Positions 63,801 through 64,000 of a stretch of DNA of 64,000 bases are shown here, in pieces. The DNA comes from Phoronis australis. Taxonomy: Eukaryota; Phoronida; Phoronidae. The stretch covers positions 262,475-326,474 of the forward strand of contig NMRA01000490.1 in the NCBI GenBank assembly GCA_002633005.1. The letters are read 5' to 3'. The position numbers and the translations under genes were made by a program. How positions within the stretch are numbered: position 1 is the first letter of the stretch; every line of letters begins with the position of its first letter. Under the pieces are notes generated by a model. That model had not been told where the DNA came from. It saw only the letters and a list, made by a program, of their open reading frames with translations, and searched no databases.

Positions 63801-64000
63801 ATTGATGTTGAAATGTGTCACAATTGAATGGTCACCGTGGCAACCAATGCTGTACATGATCATTCGCAGAATGTTTGTTTGATGCCTACCCTTTATCTTC
63901 AGCGTCGGTGACATTGATTCGTCAAATCGTCGTCAAGTGACTTGCCTGTCATGCAACATCAGTGCTGATTGCCAGTACGTGTCGGCCGTGTTCAGTCCAA
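27796..64000 (+). CDS. DPP6/DPP10: DPP6/DPP10-like dipeptidyl-peptidase family gene, 5' part, runs off the window
   Basis: Composite entry for the gene whose exons are listed one by one. With the 17-codon first exon at 27796, fourteen exons join without a frame break into 499 residues plus one base. Order: short cytoplasmic tail (1-17), juxtamembrane [13 protein letters not shown] (18-30), membrane helix (31-53), then an extracellular region matching the beta-propeller of the DPP IV family. Known for the family: vertebrate DPP6 and DPP10 are non-catalytic type II membrane glycoproteins that bind Kv4 channels, raise surface expression and speed gating. Seen here: ELVGSNP with RNWRGI is particular to DPP6/DPP10 and absent from DPP4, DPP8 and FAP as I know them. 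The hydrolase domain (about 300 further residues) is outside the window, so loss of the catalytic serine cannot be tested. An invertebrate copy would be expected to be co-orthologous to both vertebrate genes. Membership is secure; the choice of first exon is less so. Confidence 0.93.
29794..30116. mobile_element. TTAA-flanked inverted-repeat element, 323 bp
   Basis: TTAA at 29794-29797 is followed by AGGGATACTAAACCC. The right end reads GGGTTTGGTATCCTT followed by TTAA at 30113-30116. Inverted, the ends match at 13 of 15 positions. TTAA targets are used by piggyBac and Kolobok-type transposons; a non-autonomous derivative of one of these is inferred. Confidence 0.85.
38247..38320. repeat. Perfect 37-bp tandem duplication
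   Basis: Two identical units, each starting CATATGTCAATCTGTTGGAT, head to tail. The absence of differences implies a recent event. Confidence 0.95.
39140..39214 (+). CDS. Candidate alternative first coding exon (25 residues), weak
   Basis: ATG at 39140 (C at -3, G at +4) opens 25 codons, [20 protein letters not shown] followed by SLKSQ, ending at CAA|GTAGGT in phase 0. The peptide is rich in Ser and Arg and would suit a cytoplasmic tail. The donor is only moderate and the initiation context is average. The frame is open for about 50 codons before this ATG, so it could also be the end of an internal exon, but no good acceptor is seen. Confidence 0.3.
39285..39645. repeat. Degenerate tandem repeat, about 45-60-bp unit
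   Basis: Roughly seven diverged copies of a unit containing ACTTAAGTTTGGTTTGCATA followed by TTTTTAAGTTAA. Copies differ in length and sequence, so the array is old. Confidence 0.85.
40339..40508. repeat. Minisatellite, 19-bp unit, about 8-9 copies
   Basis: The unit is ATGTTCAAGGGAGGGGGAC; one inner copy has lost a G and another carries several changes. G-runs on the + strand could form quadruplexes in DNA or pre-mRNA. The artefactual open frame across it reads as [10 protein letters not shown] repeats and is not a gene. Confidence 0.95.
42561..43602. repeat. Minisatellite, about 15-bp unit, split by an inserted element
   Basis: Units of GTCTGTGCAATAGAT and variants (GATAGAAGTCTGTGA) occupy about 42561-42655 and 43130-43602, with the cleanest copies at 43420-43600. 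The middle is occupied by the element at 42657-43127. Long open frames on both strands are caused by the 15-bp period. Confidence 0.9.
42657..43127. mobile_element. 471-bp inverted-repeat element inserted in a minisatellite
   Basis: The left end GGGTCTTTCATACTAAC and the inverted right end GGCCCTTTCATATTGAC match at 13 of 17 positions, with TA directly outside each end (42655-42656, 43128-43129). The interior is CpG-richer than its surroundings and has no repeat units. A TA target suggests Tc1/mariner-type mobilisation, but this is inference. Confidence 0.7.
45556..45586. repeat. Perfect short hairpin, 14-bp arms and 3-base loop
   Basis: AAAGTTCACGACCT, then GAG, then AGGTCGTGAACTTT. The arms are exactly complementary. 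Too short for a microRNA precursor, and no terminator role is expected in an animal intron. Confidence 0.9.
48868..48935. repeat. Degenerate tandem repeat, about 17-bp unit, 4 copies
   Basis: Four copies of a unit like CAGGGATAAGTACCGTT, with one to four changes each. Confidence 0.85.
49148..49309 (+). CDS. DPP6/DPP10: Probable alternative first coding exon, 54-residue cytoplasmic N-terminus
   Basis: ATG with GTCATGG context opens 54 codons ending at CAG|GTATTC in phase 0. The peptide begins [20 protein letters not shown] and ends [12 protein letters not shown], so the junction would read [11 protein letters not shown], close to the glutamine/glutamate-rich run before ELVGSNP in vertebrate DPP6. 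The exon carries about eight CpGs in two sequence lines, whereas the surrounding intron has almost none, which supports real coding or promoter function. The frame is open back to 49079 without an ATG and no convincing acceptor lies there, so a first exon is more likely than an internal one. The lysine-rich stretch before the membrane is typical of the cytoplasmic side of type II proteins. Confidence 0.62.
49310..54654. other. First intron, last part before the membrane exon; no gene seen
   Basis: AT-rich, CpG-poor unique sequence. About 53920-54060 holds a diverged repeat also seen at 62480-62610 (shared ACACGGT...GTGACC, then AATGA.AGACT and TATACCTTTA). No open frame has support. Confidence 0.6.
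54418..54645. repeat. AT-rich simple repeat (ATA/ATG/AAT triplets)
   Basis: Imperfect runs of AATAATGATAATA-like triplets end about ten bases before the acceptor of the membrane exon. The open frame through it is a methionine- and isoleucine-only artefact. Confidence 0.9.
54655..54769 (+). CDS. DPP6/DPP10: DPP6/DPP10-like exon 2: juxtamembrane motif and membrane anchor
   Basis: The acceptor is TTTATGCTTTCAG and the donor AA|GTAGGT; the exon starts in phase 0 and ends in phase 1. It encodes [13 protein letters not shown] and then a hydrophobic helix [20 protein letters not shown] followed by ILVNP. The vertebrate counterpart has [20 protein letters not shown], so this is the most diagnostic exon of the gene. 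The helix is the type II signal anchor and, in vertebrate work, the part that contacts the Kv4 voltage-sensor region. An AT-rich simple repeat ends just before the acceptor. The + strand reading '[10 protein letters not shown]...' and others in this stretch are the same exon or its shadows. Confidence 0.97.
55521..55616 (+). CDS. DPP6/DPP10: DPP6/DPP10-like exon 3
   Basis: The acceptor TTGTTTACAG and the donor ACAG|GTACGT frame a 96-base exon, phase 1 to phase 1. The split codon makes Lys, then [20 protein letters not shown] and [11 protein letters not shown]. This corresponds to the family segment KKKVTVEDLF...W just outside the membrane, where the first propeller blade begins. The intron before it is 751 bases. 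Confidence 0.95.
56345..56442 (+). CDS. DPP6/DPP10: DPP6/DPP10-like exon 4
   Basis: The acceptor TTCTTTCAG and the donor CTT|GTAAGT frame a 98-base exon, phase 1 to phase 0. It encodes [20 protein letters not shown] and [13 protein letters not shown]. The pattern of a buried residue run, a charged turn (NKEGH) and a second strand matches a propeller blade; the vertebrate counterpart is SDTEFIYREQKGTV followed by a threonine-rich turn. Confidence 0.94.
56839..56913 (+). CDS. DPP6/DPP10: DPP6/DPP10-like exon 5
   Basis: The acceptor TGTATTTCAG and the donor AAG|GTAAAT frame 25 complete codons, [20 protein letters not shown] then HKIQK. The VSPD(K/R)(Q/E)(F/Y) motif is the common propeller-strand signature of DPP IV relatives (SPDREYAL in vertebrate DPP6). 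Two other frames are also open across the exon by chance. Confidence 0.94.
57001..57200. repeat. Imperfect direct repeat, about 90-97-bp unit, 2 copies
   Basis: Starts CAGTACAGGTTGTT at 57001 and again at 57092. Both copies continue through ATGCAT(T/G)TGCA.TTTGGCA and GAAGGTGGTGCA. Lies within the intron between exons 5 and 6. Confidence 0.85.
57451..57600 (+). CDS. DPP6/DPP10: DPP6/DPP10-like exon 6
   Basis: The acceptor TTCCTTCCGTAG and the donor TTG|GTAAGT frame exactly 50 codons, phase 0 to phase 0. It starts [20 protein letters not shown] and ends [14 protein letters not shown]. The family equivalent begins IYQHSYTGYYVL and ends LQYAGWGPKGQQL, so the aromatic-rich start, the variable turn and the closing W.PKG are all kept. 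Confidence 0.96.
58091..58211 (+). CDS. DPP6/DPP10: DPP6/DPP10-like exon 7 with the start of the DWLYEEE motif
   Basis: The acceptor GTGTTACAG and the donor GAAG|GTGAGG frame a 121-base exon, phase 0 to phase 1. It encodes [20 protein letters not shown] and closes with [16 protein letters not shown]. The ENN(L/I)Y and (I/M).(Y/F)NG(L/V).DW(L/V)YE motifs are landmarks shared by DPP4, DPP6 and DPP10. The split codon at the junction adds the second Glu. In DPP4 the paired Glu residues of this motif bind the substrate N-terminus; the silent DPP6/DPP10 proteins also keep them. Confidence 0.96.
59053..59213 (+). CDS. DPP6/DPP10: DPP6/DPP10-like exon 8
   Basis: The acceptor TACTTTTCAG and the donor TCG|GTAAGT frame a 161-base exon, phase 1 to phase 0. 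It completes [20 protein letters not shown] and continues [20 protein letters not shown] to MVRVRYPS. It matches the family series EEEIL...WWSPDG.R..YA..ND..VP......Y, ending at the conserved (Y/H)YP. NDT is a potential N-glycosylation site. Confidence 0.96.
59546..59793. repeat. Minisatellite, 31-bp unit, 8 copies
   Basis: Eight head-to-tail units, each starting GAGAGGTTGTGAACACTCTT and closing GACAGTACAGT, with few differences. Located in the intron between exons 8 and 9. The opposite strand gives an artefactual repeating open frame. Confidence 0.96.
60487..60602 (+). CDS. DPP6/DPP10: DPP6/DPP10-like exon 9
   Basis: The acceptor TATGTTTTCAG and the donor CG|GTGAGC frame a 116-base exon, phase 0 to phase 2. 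It encodes [20 protein letters not shown] then [18 protein letters not shown] and part of Arg. The family equivalent is (K)AGS.NP.(I/V).L.V, so the proline-asparagine turn and the following strand are present. It follows the longest intron between adjacent exons (1273 bases), which holds a 31-bp minisatellite. Confidence 0.93.
61126..61252 (+). CDS. DPP6/DPP10: DPP6/DPP10-like exon 10, ends at a GC splice donor
   Basis: The acceptor GTTCCTGCAG frames a 127-base exon, phase 2 to phase 0, encoding [20 protein letters not shown] and [20 protein letters not shown], then TE. This is the best-conserved block of the propeller (REYYI..V.W....[20 protein letters not shown]). Its two Cys residues form a disulphide in the family. 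NHS and NAS are potential glycosylation sites. The donor is GAG|GCAAGT, a GC donor in an otherwise ideal context; using it keeps phase 0 with exon 11. A GT donor at 61257 would not keep the frame with exon 11. Confidence 0.95.
61562..61606 (+). CDS. DPP6/DPP10: DPP6/DPP10-like exon 11 (15 codons)
   Basis: The acceptor TATTGTTTTCAG and the donor GTG|GTGAGT frame 15 codons, [15 protein letters not shown], phase 0 at both ends. It corresponds to KKHEDESEAWL in vertebrate DPP6, a charged turn ending in an aromatic. It is small, but its phase, position and content fit. Confidence 0.88.
61923..62090. mobile_element. Foldback element with about 65-bp inverted arms
   Basis: The left arm begins CAGTTATAATAGTTAAACAG and ends near TGTTCACGTCACATCACAGTG. 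The right arm, inverted, begins CAGTTACAATAGTCAAACAG and ends at TGTTCACATGACATCACAGTG. The loop is about 40 bases. No coding capacity. It lies in the intron between exons 11 and 12 and would fold into a long hairpin in the pre-mRNA. Confidence 0.88.
62480..62610. repeat. Dispersed repeat, second copy of the one near 53930
   Basis: Shares ACACGGTCACGTGACC (ACACGGTGGTCATGTGACC in the other), AACTAATGACAGACT and TGATATACCTTTAC with 53935-54040, in the same order and spacing. A diverged interspersed family of unknown type. Confidence 0.6.
62685..62792 (+). CDS. DPP6/DPP10: DPP6/DPP10-like exon 12
   Basis: The acceptor is TTTGTTCCTACAG and the exon is 108 bases, phase 0 to phase 0. It encodes [20 protein letters not shown] and [16 protein letters not shown]. 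The family equivalent is EPVFSKDGR.FFF.RAIPQ......(F/Y)(H/K)HI......V. Two overlapping donors exist: CCA|GTAGGT at 62793 and GTAG|GTAGTG at 62797. Only the first keeps the frame with exon 13 (the second would give a stop), so it is chosen. Confidence 0.93.
63283..63419 (+). CDS. DPP6/DPP10: DPP6/DPP10-like exon 13
   Basis: The acceptor ATTTGCTCATAG and the donor AG|GTGAGT frame a 137-base exon, phase 0 to phase 2. It encodes [20 protein letters not shown] and [20 protein letters not shown], then KRHLY. The vertebrate counterpart has ITSGDWDV.KILAYD..... I.F.ST..LPRRRQLYS, so WDV, LAY, the strand and the PR.R.LY closing motif all align. Confidence 0.95.
63470..63533. repeat. 32-bp tandem duplication
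   Basis: Two units starting TGACCACTGTTTTCGACCAA, differing at one position (GTGGTATC versus GTGGCATC), 51 bases past the donor of exon 13. Confidence 0.95.
63903..64000 (+). CDS. DPP6/DPP10: DPP6/DPP10-like exon 14, cut by the window end
   Basis: The acceptor TTTATCTTCAG starts in phase 2. The exon encodes [20 protein letters not shown] and [13 protein letters not shown] before the window stops. Vertebrate DPP6 has S...G.FNRQCLSCDL...C.YFSASFS, so the CLSC disulphide motif and the following Cys are conserved. NIS is a potential glycosylation site. The exon end is not visible. Confidence 0.94.

Noticed and set aside
1-64000. Bacterial-type features (operons, CRISPR, riboswitches, prophage)
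   Set aside because: The window is spliced animal DNA. The tandem repeats have no spacer pattern and there are no prokaryotic gene arrays. No tRNA or rRNA gene was recognised by eye.

Overview
The window is animal nuclear DNA, most likely from a marine invertebrate, possibly an invertebrate deuterostome. It has spliced genes, introns of 0.3-1.3 kb plus one very long first intron, many short inverted-repeat elements, and a step in CpG content. I cannot name the species.

The one gene I can support is on the + strand and runs off the right end. Thirteen consecutive coding exons (54655 to 64000) join in frame, all with AG acceptors and GT donors apart from one GC donor. They encode the membrane anchor and about the first 480 residues of a type II membrane protein of the DPP6/DPP10 branch of the dipeptidyl-peptidase IV family. 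In vertebrates these are the enzymatically silent auxiliary subunits of Kv4 potassium channels. Diagnostic features are the juxtamembrane ELVGSNP...RNW(R/K)GI motif, one membrane helix, the DWLYEEE motif, the WLNRAQN...LC.A.TG.C block and the CLSC motif. The alpha/beta-hydrolase domain lies beyond the window, so the state of the catalytic triad cannot be read.

Upstream of the membrane exon, about 51 kb holds no other recognisable gene. It does contain several short ATG-started open stretches that end at a splice donor in phase 0, the phase the membrane exon requires. Four look good (10638, 23035, 27796, 49148) and three are weaker (3541, 6977, 39140). I read them as alternative first exons, the arrangement known for vertebrate DPP6 and DPP10, each giving a different cytoplasmic N-terminus.

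Layout: 1-13860 is CpG-rich non-coding DNA with weak first-exon candidates, a 293-bp inverted-repeat element (7912-8204) and an 18-bp minisatellite (11601-11742). At 13861-16933 a ~1.5-kb unit is present twice, with the window's only ambiguous base (15350) at the junction; each copy has an insertion absent from the other, so this may be two haplotypes joined by the assembler. From 16934 to 27795 the DNA is mostly unique, with a first exon at 23035, a small inverted-repeat element and a possible LINE tail. At about 27.8-28.5 kb, next to the first exon at 27796, CpG becomes visibly scarcer and stays so to the end, as expected for a methylated gene body. From 27847 to 54654 is the long first intron, with several elements and minisatellites. 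From 54655 on, the exons follow closely.
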